Below are positions 1 to 10,700 of a DNA stretch of 64,000 nt, piece by piece (within the stretch, counting starts at the first letter, position 1; each line of letters opens with the position of its first letter). The position numbers and the translations under genes were made by a program. Where the stretch lies: contig JBBELK010000164.1 in assembly GCA_037783545.1 (NCBI GenBank), forward strand, positions 1,302,001 through 1,366,000. Reading direction: 5' to 3'. The notes beneath the pieces were generated by a model. The model was not told where the DNA came from. It worked only from the letters and a program-made list of their open reading frames with translations, and searched no databases. Origin of the DNA: Henricia sp. BOLD:AAB3569. Its lineage: Eukaryota; Echinodermata; Asteroidea; Spinulosida; Echinasteridae.

Positions 1-102
1 CATCAGATGTGTTTTTCCATGAACATTGTGTTTTGCTGTGAATATCAAACCCCAGTTGTCTCATATATAATGGAAACGAAGTAACGTATATGAATTTACG
101 CC

Positions 103-245
103 GTTTGAAAACGCTTTCGAACGTTTGTACTTTTTATGGGCGTCAACGACAAACGTTCGGCAAACGTTTGTCGAATGTTTCAAATTTGCCATTGCCGACG
201 AGATACCGTTTGAAAACGTTTTCAAACGTTTGTACTTTTTATGGG
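103..245. repeat. Direct repeat pair, 38-bp unit
   Basis: A 38-bp sequence beginning CGTTTGAAAACG and ending TTTTTATGGGCG occurs near 103-139 and again near 208-245 with two or three differences. Between them are further AAACGTTTG motifs, so this looks like a small decayed repeat. No gene is seen in the first 700 bases. Confidence 0.6.
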
Positions 246-718
246 CGATGTGTACAATGTAGGTTGTTAATTCGATTGAACTATGTCCGTAAGTCCGATA
301 ACCAACTATCGGCAAATAGTAGTAATCATATCTGAAGTGGGGAGTTTGCTATGTTAAACAGCGCCCTCTTGTGTCGAGGGTGAACTTGAAAAGTTGTACG
401 TAGTGACGTGCATGTGTAAAGTTTGTGTGCTTGTAGGCCCTATGTAATGTGTAAAAATAGAATGACTCTTTAACTGGTAATATTTGGTCACGGTGCCCAC
501 CTGATAATCTTTTAACACCCGCGGCGCCCGCCTCCGCACCCTCTCACCCCTATTGTATGGGCTGCCATTTGTGTTTTGTATAATCTGTTGTTTTTAAAAC
601 TCAAACTGGGGCCATGTTTGTAACTTTTATACCACATATTTCGTCGTAACTCGGCACTCGCACGTAAAAAGTCTGTAAGTCCGGCAAAGAACTTTACCGG
701 CACTAGGAACTTCGCCAA

Positions 719-1759
719 CCGTCGTCTGCGCACCGCCTACGGTCGTCTACGCACCGCGTACCGTCGTCTGCTCACCGCGTACGGTCGTCTGCTCACCGCG
801 TACGGTCGTCTGCGCACCGCGTACCGTCGTCTGCTCACCGCGTACCGTCGTCTGCTCACCGCGTACCGTCGTCTGCTCACCGCGTACGGTCGTCTGCTCA
901 CCGCCTACGGTCGTCTGCTCACCGCCTACGGTCGTCTGCTCACCGCGTACGGTCGTCTGCTCACCGCCTACGGTCGTCTACGCACCGCGTACCGTCGTCT
1001 GCTCACCGCGTACGGTCGTCTGCTCACCGCGTACGGTCGTCTGCTCACCGCGTACGGTCGTCTGCTCACCGCCTACGGTCGTCTACGCACCGCGTACCGT
1101 CGTCTGCTCACCGCGTACGGTCGTCTGCTCACCGCGTACGGTCGTCTGCTCACCGCGTACCGTCGTCTGCTCACCGCGTACGGTCGTCTGCTCACCGCGT
1201 ACGGTCGTCTGCTCACCGCGTACCGTCTGCGCACCGCGTACGGTCGTCTGCGCACCGCGTACGGTCGTCTGCTCACCGCGTACCGTCGTCTGCTCACCGC
1301 GTACCGTCGTCTGCTCACCGCGTACCGTCGTCTGTTCACCGCGTACCGTCGTCTGCTCACCGCGTACCGTCGTCTGCTCACCGCGTACGGTCGTCTGCTC
1401 ACCGCGTACGGTCGTCTGCTCACCGCCTACGGTCGTCTGCTCACCGCCTACGGTCGTCTGCTCACCGCCTACGGTCGTCTGCTCACCGCGTACGGTCGTC
1501 TGCTCACCGCGTACGGTCGTCTGCTCACCGCGTACGGTCGTCTGCTCACCGCGTACGGTCGTCTGCTCACCGCGTACCGTCGTCTGCTCACCGCGTACCG
1601 TCGTCTGCTCACCGCGTACGGTCGTCTGCTCACCGCCTACGGTCGTCTACGCACCGCGTACCGTCGTCTGCTCACCGCGTACGGTCGTCTGCTCACCGCG
1701 TACGGTCGTCTGCTCACCGCGTACCGTCGTCTGCTCACCGCGTACGGTCGTCTGCTCAC
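719..1759. repeat. 21-bp minisatellite, about 49 copies
   Basis: The unit is CCGCGTACGGTCGTCTGCTCA with a few recurrent variants (GTACG/GTACC, GCTCA/GCGCA/TACGCA, CGCG/CGCC) and one 18-bp unit near 1225. It is GC-rich against an AT-rich surrounding. Because 21 is a multiple of three, all frames repeat every seven codons and stay open for long distances on the minus strand (an apparent SRRPYAV heptad); I read that as an artefact and not as a protein. Confidence 0.95.
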
Positions 1760-2220
1760 AAAAACTTTAAAACATTAGTGTTAAAACCCTGTTAAACATG
1801 CTTACCAATGTTACCAATATATTCTTACCTTCTTGCTTAGTGTACAAGAATGGACCGCGTACCGTCGTCTGCTCACCGCGTACGGTCGTCTGCTCACCGC
1901 GTACGGTCGTCTGTTCACCGCGTACCGTCGTCTACGCACCGCGTACGGTCGCATGTTCAGCCAAGTATAAAATGGTAAGAAATTGTCAATAGGTAAGAGG
2001 TAGAAAGTTATTTGTATTTAAGATTGGTAATAAGGTAAGAATATATCGGTAACATTGGTAAGAATGTTTAACATGGTAACAGGCCAGGCTTCGTCCCAAC
2101 TGGCCGAGGCCAGTTAATTACCAGTTCCATTCTTGTACACTAAGCAAGAAGGTAAGAATATATTGGTAACATTGGTAAGCATGTTTAACAGGGTTTTAAC
2201 ACTAATGTTTTAAAGTTTTT
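1759..2220. repeat. Inverted repeat enclosing five more 21-bp satellite units
   Basis: Arms of about 94 bp (1759-1854 and 2126-2220) are almost perfect reverse complements, from AAAACTTTAAAACATTAG to the TCCATTCTTGTACAC side. The loop carries five copies of the same 21-bp unit as the neighbouring minisatellite (1855-1955) and a third diverged copy of the arm core (2033-2072). The left arm directly abuts the large array, so the array may have grown out of the loop of such an element. Confidence 0.8.
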
Positions 2221-2345
2221 TTCTGCTTTTCGTTGTTGATTTTCTCTTGCTTGTGTTTTTTGTTTGTTTGTTTATTTTTTGGGTGGTGGGGGAGCAGTTT
2301 TTTTTCGGGGGGTGGTTTGTTTTCTCCTTTTTTTTCTTTTACATT

Positions 2346-3700
2346 AGCACAAAGACCTTTTTACCTCCTGACGTGGAAGGACCAAAAAGAAGTGCATCCA
2401 GGAAAGCAACGGGATGAATGGTGCCGGAAGATGAGGGGATCCATCTCAGACCAAGATGCTGTTGGCTTGCAACTGGTGGTGCAAGAAGGGAATCTGATTG
2501 GACGTCACCCAGCAACCCAAGGAGGAAGCCAAATTGGATGTTGGATGGAAACTCTGATGCAAGGTTAGGTCCATAGAGTTATATATAGTAAACTAGAGTG
2601 TGCACTGGCTATTCAAGCCACGTGGGTGGACCGTGCCGATGTGGGCGACGCCATGCTTGCTTAACGCTATGAGTGCAAAGTGGGCAACACAGCTTTGCCC
2701 ACCGAGCACCTTAACGTTAAGCCAAAATGGCGGCGTCCATATCAGCACATAATGTATTGGGAGTGCGCACTCTAGTTTACTATATATAACTCTATTGTTA
2801 GGTCTCGGTTTATTATCTTTACACATGTATTCAAAAAGGGACTCTAGTGTTTGACCGATGCAAAATGCTTCCTGATTTCTGGGAAACGAAATTTTGCATT
2901 TTATTTCATGCATCCGTTCCAGCCCTTTAATTGTCACAATGTCATGGTCATCACCAGAAGCATTTTTCTGGTGTAATCCCCATCACTATGGTGTAATAAA
3001 AAAAGAATATCATTTGTTTCTTTTCTACCAGATGATTTGATTGGACTCTGACGTCACTGTCTTCCAAGACGAGCATCCTTCAGTCAGCGAGGATACCAAT
3101 ACAGGAATGCCCGTGCCTGGGCGGAGACGCTCTGATGCAAGGTTAGGTTTCGATTAATTCACTTGTATAACGCTAGCATCTTCACCCTTATATTAAAAGT
3201 GATTGGCCGAATCTTAACGCCTCCTTATCAGTGTGACATCTACATTATGACATTTGTTTCTTTTCTCCTAGATGATCTTATTTGATTCTGACAAAACGCT
3301 GTTGTCAATGATGAGCACCCTTCAGTCAGTACAGAAACGTCTGTGCCTGGATGGAGACGCCCTGATGCAAGGTTAGGCCGAATCTTAACACCTCCTTATA
3401 GGAAAAGGAAAATTGCACTTTATTTCATGTATTTTATTTCATATACATGTATTTCAGTAGCCCTTTATTTGATCATTACCAACATTTTTAAAGAGTTAAC
3501 ATATTCTTATTTGTTTGTTTTCTTCTAGATAATCATACTCTGACAACGAGGATAACAATACAGAAATGCTTGTGCCTTCCCCTTTGTGATACATCCAAGA
3601 AATGTCTTTGTGCTTCAAAGAGCTCGGACATTGCCACATCAAATATGGACACTCCTCGCATCAAGGAAGCAATATGAACATTATTGTATTCCCTTGATCT
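2346..3700 (+). other. Series of four diverged exon-like modules, function unknown
   Basis: Modules end in GATGCAAG followed by GTTAGG (2563, 3141, 3371). Three start just after a pyrimidine-rich AG (3032, 3272, 3529), each preceded by a TTTGTTT..TTTTCT tract. Module bodies align with one another (shared core CATCCTTCAGTCAG / CACCCTTCAGTCAG). This is what tandemly duplicated exons with flanking splice signals look like. However, in-frame stops occur in at least one module and no conserved domain is recognisable, so this may be a non-coding transcript or a decayed gene. A related first module (about 2346-2563) is open for 70 codons. Confidence 0.35.
2572..2796. mobile_element. TIR element with 8-bp target duplication
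   Basis: The terminal inverted repeat, about 33 bp, begins ATAGAGTTATATATAGTAA and is mirrored at 2763-2795. The 8-bp direct repeat GTTAGGTC flanks it at 2564-2571 and 2797-2804, as expected for a hAT-type non-autonomous element. It has no coding capacity. It inserted right after the first exon-like module, using the GTTAGGTC of its donor-like junction as target. Confidence 0.75.
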
Positions 3701-3861
3701 TTCAAGTCAGATCCTGCTCGTTGCCTTTTCTTGATTACATCTTGTGAAAAGACTTATCATGGGACAGAAAAAAGAGTAGCACGACCAACACAGACTGATC
3801 TTAGATACATTTAAGCCCTCCTTGTGAAGTGATATACGAACACTGTACGGTAGATGAGTCT

Positions 3862-4286
3862 TAAGGCCTGACCGCATTGGACTTTTTTTGGTCAAACTTA
3901 CCGAGACAATGGGTACTTTTCCCATTTTTAATCCAGTGCGGACAGCCTAGGAAGTTTTCCTCTCAGTAACTTTTCCCGAGTCCAGCGGTTACTTTTCCTG
4001 GCCAACTACTGCCCAGGAAAATTGACCGAGTAACTTTTCCCGAGACAATAAGTCTAATGCGGACACATCGAGTCGGTAAAAGCGCTGCTCTGGAAGTGTA
4101 CGTCCGGGCCGTGAAGGTTAACTGCGAAGGGACAATGCACATGCGCTCCCACGTGACGGTCTCGGTAAAATTTTCCCGTGTCAAAAAAGTCCAAATGCGG
4201 ACAGCAGTAAAATTTAGCCATTTTTAACTTTACCGTCGTCTCGGTAAAATCTCCCGAAAAACAAGTCCAATGCGGACACGGCTTTA
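3862..4286. mobile_element. Palindromic element, TIR with GTCCGCATTGGACTT
   Basis: The ends AAGGCCTGACCGCATTGGAC and its mirror (TTGTCCGCATTGG in reverse at 4262-4284) define an element of about 425 bp. Internal motifs such as ACTTTTCCCGAG and TCGGTAAAATTTTCCC recur in both orientations. The last bases of the window (63985-64000) appear to be the start of another copy. Confidence 0.75.
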
Positions 4287-5073
4287 GTGACATTGACATT
4301 GCAAGCTTTGGCCAGTTATTTGAGATGATTTGCAGATGGCTATTTATAAATTTGGCTTTTTGTGATGGTCGGTTTGTGGGTGTATTAATTTTCTGTAACT
4401 TTAAATAACTGTAGATGTTTAATGCAGACTCATTTCAGTAATTTTATGAAATGTACAGCGCATTTGAACATATTTGTATGGAATTTGCGCTATAGAAATG
4501 AATAAATTATTATTATCATACTTAATTCAGTCAAAAACGCTTTTCAGCATAATAACCACTAAAGACTAATTTGTACTTAGCCACACTTTCCTTGCGATCA
4601 ATTGTGATCTTGACATCACAGGTGCCAATCTTGTGAAGTCAATTAACAGACAGAACAAGGCACTAAACTTGTACTGCTGACAAAAAAAATAATAGTAATA
4701 AAATAAAAATTAAAAGCGTCAAGTCCCTTTTGTGGATAAGGCCAGGACGCAATAATGCTAATTTACGGAGTTGTTTAACTTGGTTGCCATCAAAACATGG
4801 AGCCGGAAGGGAATTTTCCCAGCATTCTGTTTTCCTTAAAAAGGTTTTTGTGGGTTTTTCGCCCTTCCCGTAATTAGCATAAAAGTTGAGAGAGTTGCCT
4901 TTTTACTGCCTTTATTAGTATGTCGGATATTAAACAAACACTGAACTATATAGAAACCCATTGTATACTGGTCAGTTTATTTTACTGTATTTTATATTTA
5001 AAAGAATTGTAAAATTTATTTTAAATAATTTGAGGTAGTCATTATAAGATCAAAAGAAATGCGAATAAATACA
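4287..5073. other. No gene seen; SINE/LINE-type tail at 4440-4515
   Basis: GCGCTATAGAAATGAATAAATTATTATTATCAT near 4486-4518 resembles the 3-prime tail common to short interspersed elements of marine invertebrates, including an AATAAA. It could also be a polyadenylation site for the exon-like modules upstream. The rest is AT-rich sequence without a recognisable feature. Confidence 0.4.
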
Positions 5074-5259
5074 ATAAACCCTTTCACGGTTATCGACGCA
5101 ATGTTGTTCAGGGGCCAGTTCAAACATGCGTTGCTGTGTGCGTGCGCGGATCGTATTCGAATGCATTGTGCATTAGCTACGATCCGCGCACGCACACGGC
5201 AACGTGTGTTCGAAGTGCCCCGTGAACAAGATGGCGTCGATAACCGTGAAAGGGTTTAT
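5074..5259. mobile_element. 186-bp palindromic MITE
   Basis: Ends ATAAACCCTTTCACGGTTAT and its reverse complement (5236-5259) are identical over about 24 bp. The interior is a long imperfect hairpin around GCGTGCGCGGATCGTA / TACGATCCGCGCACGC. It is non-coding. Confidence 0.85.
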
Positions 5260-5261
5260 AA

Positions 5262-5672
5262 GGGATTTATTGCTTTCCGGTGACGTACCGGTAACGCCTT
5301 CCATCCACCATTTTGGTTTCCATTTTTAATGACGCACGTGGATCGAGTTATTACTGGCCAAAAAAGCAATAAAAGCGCATTGGTTGCACTTACCTCTGTT
5401 ACGTAACCTTGCTTTATGTTGTTGCGTCATGGCTGTTGTCTTTCTTCAGGCTAAAAATCGTTATCAAGTAAAAACAATTTTGTTTTTACAAGCCGAGTGC
5501 ATGCTCAATCATTTGAACGTATCGCAACGCGCGTGTGCGGCATCTTCGAATGAAAGTACGCTGGTGAGTATTTTTTACGCGTGTTCATGTGTGTCTATTT
5601 GCGCACACGTGTACGTGCATGCCATTGACCACCAAACATTCCCGGATGTTTTACGTCACGGAAAGCAATCAA
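5262..5672. mobile_element. Degenerate inverted-repeat element
   Basis: ATTGCTTTCCGGTGACGTA near 5268 is mirrored by TACGTCACGGAAAGCAAT near 5651. The 143-codon open frame starting at 5384 lies largely inside and has no protein-like features, so I do not call it. Confidence 0.5.
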
Positions 5673-6526
5673 TTGTAGGTGGTTCTCTGTTATTTCACTA
5701 CACGGAAATAATTGAAGCACTCAGCTGTAGCATTAATCATAATCGTGAATACAAGTTTAGCAAAACAATTTATAATACTGGAAAAAACCCGAAATACCAT
5801 AGCCATAATGCATAAGTGAAGTGTCTTATGGAATATAAATTTAACCTCAATCTATCTTTAGACTTAAAGGGGCTTGTTCCAGGTCATATCTTTTACCCTT
5901 CCCAAGCAAACAAAATGTTGTCATACTGCTTAGAATCTTGTACCTCAGTCATCAAACGTGAAATATAGCCATAGTCACATTTACAAAAATTCTTCATTCA
6001 ATAAGTTTCAACGATCATTTGATTGGATTTTCTGATCTGATTGGATGCCTCTTTATAGACGATGTGACGTGTTTACATTTGGGGCGCCCTCTGTTGATTT
6101 GAGACAAAAGTCGACAGGCAAAAAGCCCACCAGTTTACATGAGTAAGTCCATGTTTTTCTACGTAGCTTTGGTTTCAAAGCAAATACCTTTAAAATTGTC
6201 ATTAACACGTTGACTGCCGACTACGAGTTTACTCTTTAGCCAAATAAAGACAGCTTGTGTTTTCCAAGTCAATATAATTTATAGATTTTATGAAGTTTCA
6301 TAGACCAAGCTGTATTATTTTGCCTGCCATTAAACAACAGAGGGCGTGCTAGATAAAACAAATCACGTCACGGGTCACCATGTCTATTCAACGAAAATCA
6401 GAATTTCCTCATTCGATGAAAAAATTGCTGAATTCGACTAAGCAAAATTTGTACACACTGCTCATGTGTGAACAGTGTAGTTAAATGCCACACAGACCAC
6501 TCTGAGAGTCAGACGCACCTCTTTTG

Positions 6527-6797
6527 CAGTGTACAAATTTTCCATATACGTATGTAACGGTGGACAGACAAAATTGTGACATTATTGTCTGTCCGCCGTT
6601 ACATACGGAAATGGAAAATTTTTACACAAGCTTTACAGAAATGTATGTTGTGGCAGCATTTTCTTACCTTTTTGGGCAAAAGTTATCTCCTGAGAACAGT
6701 ACAAGGGAATTTCTTTAAGTTTGAGATAAACTAAGACATCTGAAAGGAATTATTGACTTATTTTTCAAATAGGCTCATTAGCGTGGAAAGACCCAGT
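6527..6797. mobile_element. Half copy of the GGGTCTTTCCACGC palindromic family
   Basis: The central hairpin (GTAACGGTGGACAGACAAAA / ATTGTCTGTCCGCCGTTAC) and the right arm through AATAGGCTCATTAGCGTGG match the complete copy at 28996-29433. The left arm is missing or too diverged here. Confidence 0.75.
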
Positions 6798-6837
6798 TAT
6801 TCCTTTTTCAAACCTTATTATCTATCCCACTGAAATG

Positions 6838-7575
6838 TAGGGCCGAGTCAATTCGAATAATTTACTATTTGAATATTTTCATCAAGTGATCGATCGATTA
6901 TCGAATAATCGTTTAGCCTGATTTATCATATACCATAGAGTAAATTTGAATGCAGTATGATCAATCTAGAAATACAAAATACATACTGCATACATTTGGA
7001 GCACCACAAACGGGAGGCAACAAAAACGTTTTTCCTCGTGACTTTAACATTTGTCTGCATTACCCCAAAACAGAAAACGTTGTTTGCGAAACAAACCTGC
7101 TTGTTTCGCAAAACATGTTTTTATCAAAACAAACGTTTAGGTCTACAGTCTGCGGAACTTGTTTCACTACTGGAGAAACCGATGACCAATCATCGATCGT
7201 ATTCCGGATCACGTGGTGTCAATATATCATGTGACTGTACTGCTTTATTGTCGCCCCTGGCGGCGCTATATCCGTTTCGGTGGCATTTTTGTTTTTTGTG
7301 TGGCATTTCTGCTTTCTATTTGCGGAGTGGATACACTGAAATGCGAAAAGGGGAGTAAACAAATTTGTTTCGCGTTTCATGTTTTTTGCCTCCCGTTTGC
7401 ACCGGGCTTTTGAGAAAATACCACTCCTGTAAAAAAATACATTTCTTTTCTCTCCCAATTTACTGATTAACTCATTACTGATTAACCTTTTTGAATATTC
7501 GAATACAAAAATCATTATTCGAATATTAGATTATCGATCAAATATTCAAATATTCGAATAACTGGAACAGCCCTA
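6838..7575. mobile_element. hAT-type non-autonomous element with nested inner element
   Basis: The element begins TAGGGC and ends GCCCTA, with AATATTCGAAT-rich subterminal inverted repeats. The 8-bp direct repeat CTGAAATG flanks it exactly (6830-6837 and 7576-7583), the hallmark of hAT transposition. Inside lies a second inverted repeat (CACAAACGGGAGGCAA near 7004, TTGCCTCCCGTTTG near 7387), so a different element inserted into it. The open frames in 6926-7515 are products of these repeats. It lies just downstream of the oxidase gene stop codon. Confidence 0.85.
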
Positions 7576-7642
7576 CTGAAATGTGTACCTTATGATGTCT
7601 CGTAGCCTTGCTCACAATCTCAGCTGATGCATGTTTGTCCAG

Positions 7643-7759
7643 CTACAGTTTAGCCATAGGTAGCTCTGCAATGCACTCCCGTACAAGCTCTGTGGCGTCC
7701 AATGCGCAGCCCCAATGTAGCGTAACACCAGAGCCACCATGTCCGTAATTATGAACAAC
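7643..7759 (-). CDS. Oxidase exon 10: signature and peroxisomal signal
   Basis: Encodes [20 protein letters not shown] followed by 18 residues ending MAKL and TAG. HNYGHGG..G.T.HWG is the classical family signature; C-terminal AKL is an accepted SKL variant for peroxisomal import. Confidence 0.95.
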   Translation of the reverse strand, partial: VVHNYGHGGSGVTLHWGCALDATELVRECIAELPMAKL

Positions 7760-10700
7760 CTAGGGGAACGAAAATGACCAGGGGTACATTTTATAAGCTG
7801 TTCAGCAGAAAAATTTGCTTAATACAAAATTGAATTGCTTTGTAAAAAATGGGTTAGAAGTCAAAATCGTTTGTGATGTGTAGTACACTTGACTAATGTT
7901 CTGATACTCTTGCTAAGAACACAAATTGACATATGATTTTGCCTGCTAATCCATTTTTGCAAAGCAAATAAATGTTGTATTTTGGGATTTTTATCAATGA
8001 AATCTATGCTATAAAACCAATAAACTCAGTTACATTCAAAAAAATCCTTTTTGGAGCTTGGGTTGGGGGATTAAAACAAAGGTTTTTAATTTTTATGCTA
8101 ATGAAATATGCATATTCATGACCAAGGTTATGATGTCACAAGAGGCAAACACAGGAAAATCACATTCAACTGTGCACAAAGGATTCAACCCTTTTTCTCA
8201 AACGTCCTGGAACTTTTGTAATCCATAACTGTTTGAGTTTGTTCTACATGTTTCCTGTTGTAAGCCATGACGAAACTGGGGGAGAAAACTGCAGCAATTT
8301 GCCACAAGCCCAACTTGAAGTCTTATGTTTTTTCTTAACTTTTCCGTTCTGTCTTCCTTACGTGATGCACTCCAAACAGCGCCCTCTGTCTGTGGTTTAT
8401 TGTAATGAAATCTTCAAAGTTGAAAAAGGCTACCTTTTTTTGATTTTACATCCAAATGAACAATAGCATGTCTTGCTGAACAAGTAATCCATCAAATGAA
8501 GCAAAGATTAGGCAAAAAGTTGTTTAGCATGTCATGGGCCCTTTAAGCAAATCTTTCCTGCTAATGCTATGTTTACACCGAAGCACGACCAAGTTAGGGT
8601 CGACTTACGAGTTGTAAAATTCTGTATTTCTTGGACTCGTGAGTGGTCATGAAACTTTTGTCAAGGGGCGACCGAGAAAGTTTCCCGACTGTTTTGAACC
8701 GTTCCATACGGTCGGGGAACTTGTGCCGAGCGATGGCGATTCCCCCCCGAGTTATTGCGAGTGTTCAGGAGTAACTTACGACCTTCTGACAAGTAACATA
8801 GGAGGAACTTAAGATCTTGCAGACCAACTCCTGAGGAAATGCCATTTTGACAAATTTTTGTTCGTAAATCACTCTCAAGTCCCTCGGGATTTCGGTGTAA
8901 ACAGGGTATAAACGGCTTTATGAAATTGGCAATCTGTACCAGTATTAAAAGAGTTTGTTCAGATTTTTTTTAGAAAATTGATTTTGTTCTAACCCATGAT
9001 TACCTATAAAATACCTCCCCAAAATACTATCTATGAGAAGAAAACAGGAAATCTGCAATCTCCAATTTGGATGTGGAAGCAAAAAGGTTGGTGTGATCAC
9101 TGCACTGCTTTATGGAACGGATAAATTAGTTTACAAAAAATCTGTGGCAAAATTTCAGAATGGTAATGAGAAAAATGAGACAAATGATATGGTATCAAAA
9201 TCTCAACACCCATGGGAGTCTCAAAAATGTGATCTGGACGCGCCCCTTTAACATGGACAACTCACCTTTTTCTTTTTCCCCGCTATGACCATGTCCTCTC
9301 GCTCGAGCCGGACGGATGAACGGCCAGGCCGTAAACCGGCCCACGTGTCGATAATTTCAGCACTCTAGTAAAAAATCAAATATAAATTAAGTCAAAAAAT
9401 AGTTTCATTTGTAAAATCACAGAGAGTTGCTTTTGCTTTTGTTTGAAATTTTGTCAGTCAAACATGAGACGAGAGAAAAATCATATAGTCCTCGTTGGGA
9501 TTCGAACCCGTAACCTCTGACACACCGGGAAGATGCTGAGCTATGAGGCAGAGTGGTATAGACCATATCGAATAGCTGCCATCTTGTAGGGCATCTTTTG
9601 ATATTTAAATTAGTCAACAATGTAAGGTTTCCCCCAAGAGCTCTGACTTAGCAGCTGAGCTATGAGGCAGTGGTTTACACCCTTAGGTTTTCCCCCAAGA
9701 CTTCTGACTCACTGGGCAGAAGCTCAACCAGCTGAGCTATAAGGCAAAGTGGTATACTCCCTCAGGTTTCCCCAGGACCTCTGACACACCAGGCAGATGC
9801 TTCACCAGCTGAGCTATGAGGCACAGTCGTATACTCCCTCAGGTTTTCCCCCAAGACCTCTGACACACAGGGCAGGTACTCTACCAGCTGAGCTATGAAG
9901 CACAGTGGTATACTCCCTCAGGTTTTCCCCAAAAACCTCCGACACCAGGCAGATGCTCAACTAGCTGAGCTATGAGGCACAGTGGTATACTCCCTCAGTT
10001 CCCCAAAGACCTCTGACACACAGGGCAGGTACTCCACCAGCTGAGCAATGAGGTACAATGGTATATCCCTCAGTTCCCCCAAGACCTCCGACACATTGGG
10101 CAGATGCTCTACCAGCTGAGCTATGAGGCACAGTGGTATACTCCCTCAGTTCCCCAAGACCTCCGACACATTGGGCAGATGCTCTTCCAGCTGAGCTATG
10201 TGGTACAGTGGTATACTCCTTAAGCCTTACCTTTAAACTCGGAACAAGCTTTGTACACCTCTCAATGATGTCCTTAACATCTTCAGGGTTCGATTTATCA
10301 TTCCAGTTGTTCACTTGGGCTGTTCCTCCGCAGTGTAGGTATTCAGTGCTAGTATGAGAATAAAAAGGATGTGTAAAACCCCGTTCTCACTAGGGAAATT
10401 GTTTAATTCGAAGAAGATTAGTTAATCATCGTTAGTTTATGAAGCGTGCATTCACATATCACTTAACGAAGATCGAATGAAGAGCAGTACCGTTCACATT
10501 AAGCGACCGCTAACGAAGATCGAATGAAGCTGTGGGATACCGTACATGCACGTCGCGCATCAAGCGCCGAGCTTCAAGCATTTTCCAGTGGCACGTCAAA
10601 AACAACACTTGCAAGGCGCTTGATGCCCAACGCGCTTGTGCAACAAGGCCTGCCAAATTGCTTCATTGAATGAAGGGAGCATTCCCATTAGAAATTTGCC

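Noticed and set aside
1073-1423. 116-codon open frame of SRRPYAV heptads (minus)
   Set aside because: It is a by-product of a 21-bp satellite whose unit has no stop in this frame; no start context, no flanking gene structure.
719-1759. CRISPR-like regular repeats
   Set aside because: Units are contiguous without unique spacers, and the window is clearly eukaryotic.
4486-4518. Polyadenylation signal of a host gene
   Set aside because: The AATAAA lies in a sequence resembling the tail of short interspersed elements, so it cannot be assigned to a gene.
5384-5815. 143-codon plus-strand frame
   Set aside because: Lies largely within an inverted-repeat element and shows no domain, splice-supported partner or protein-like composition.
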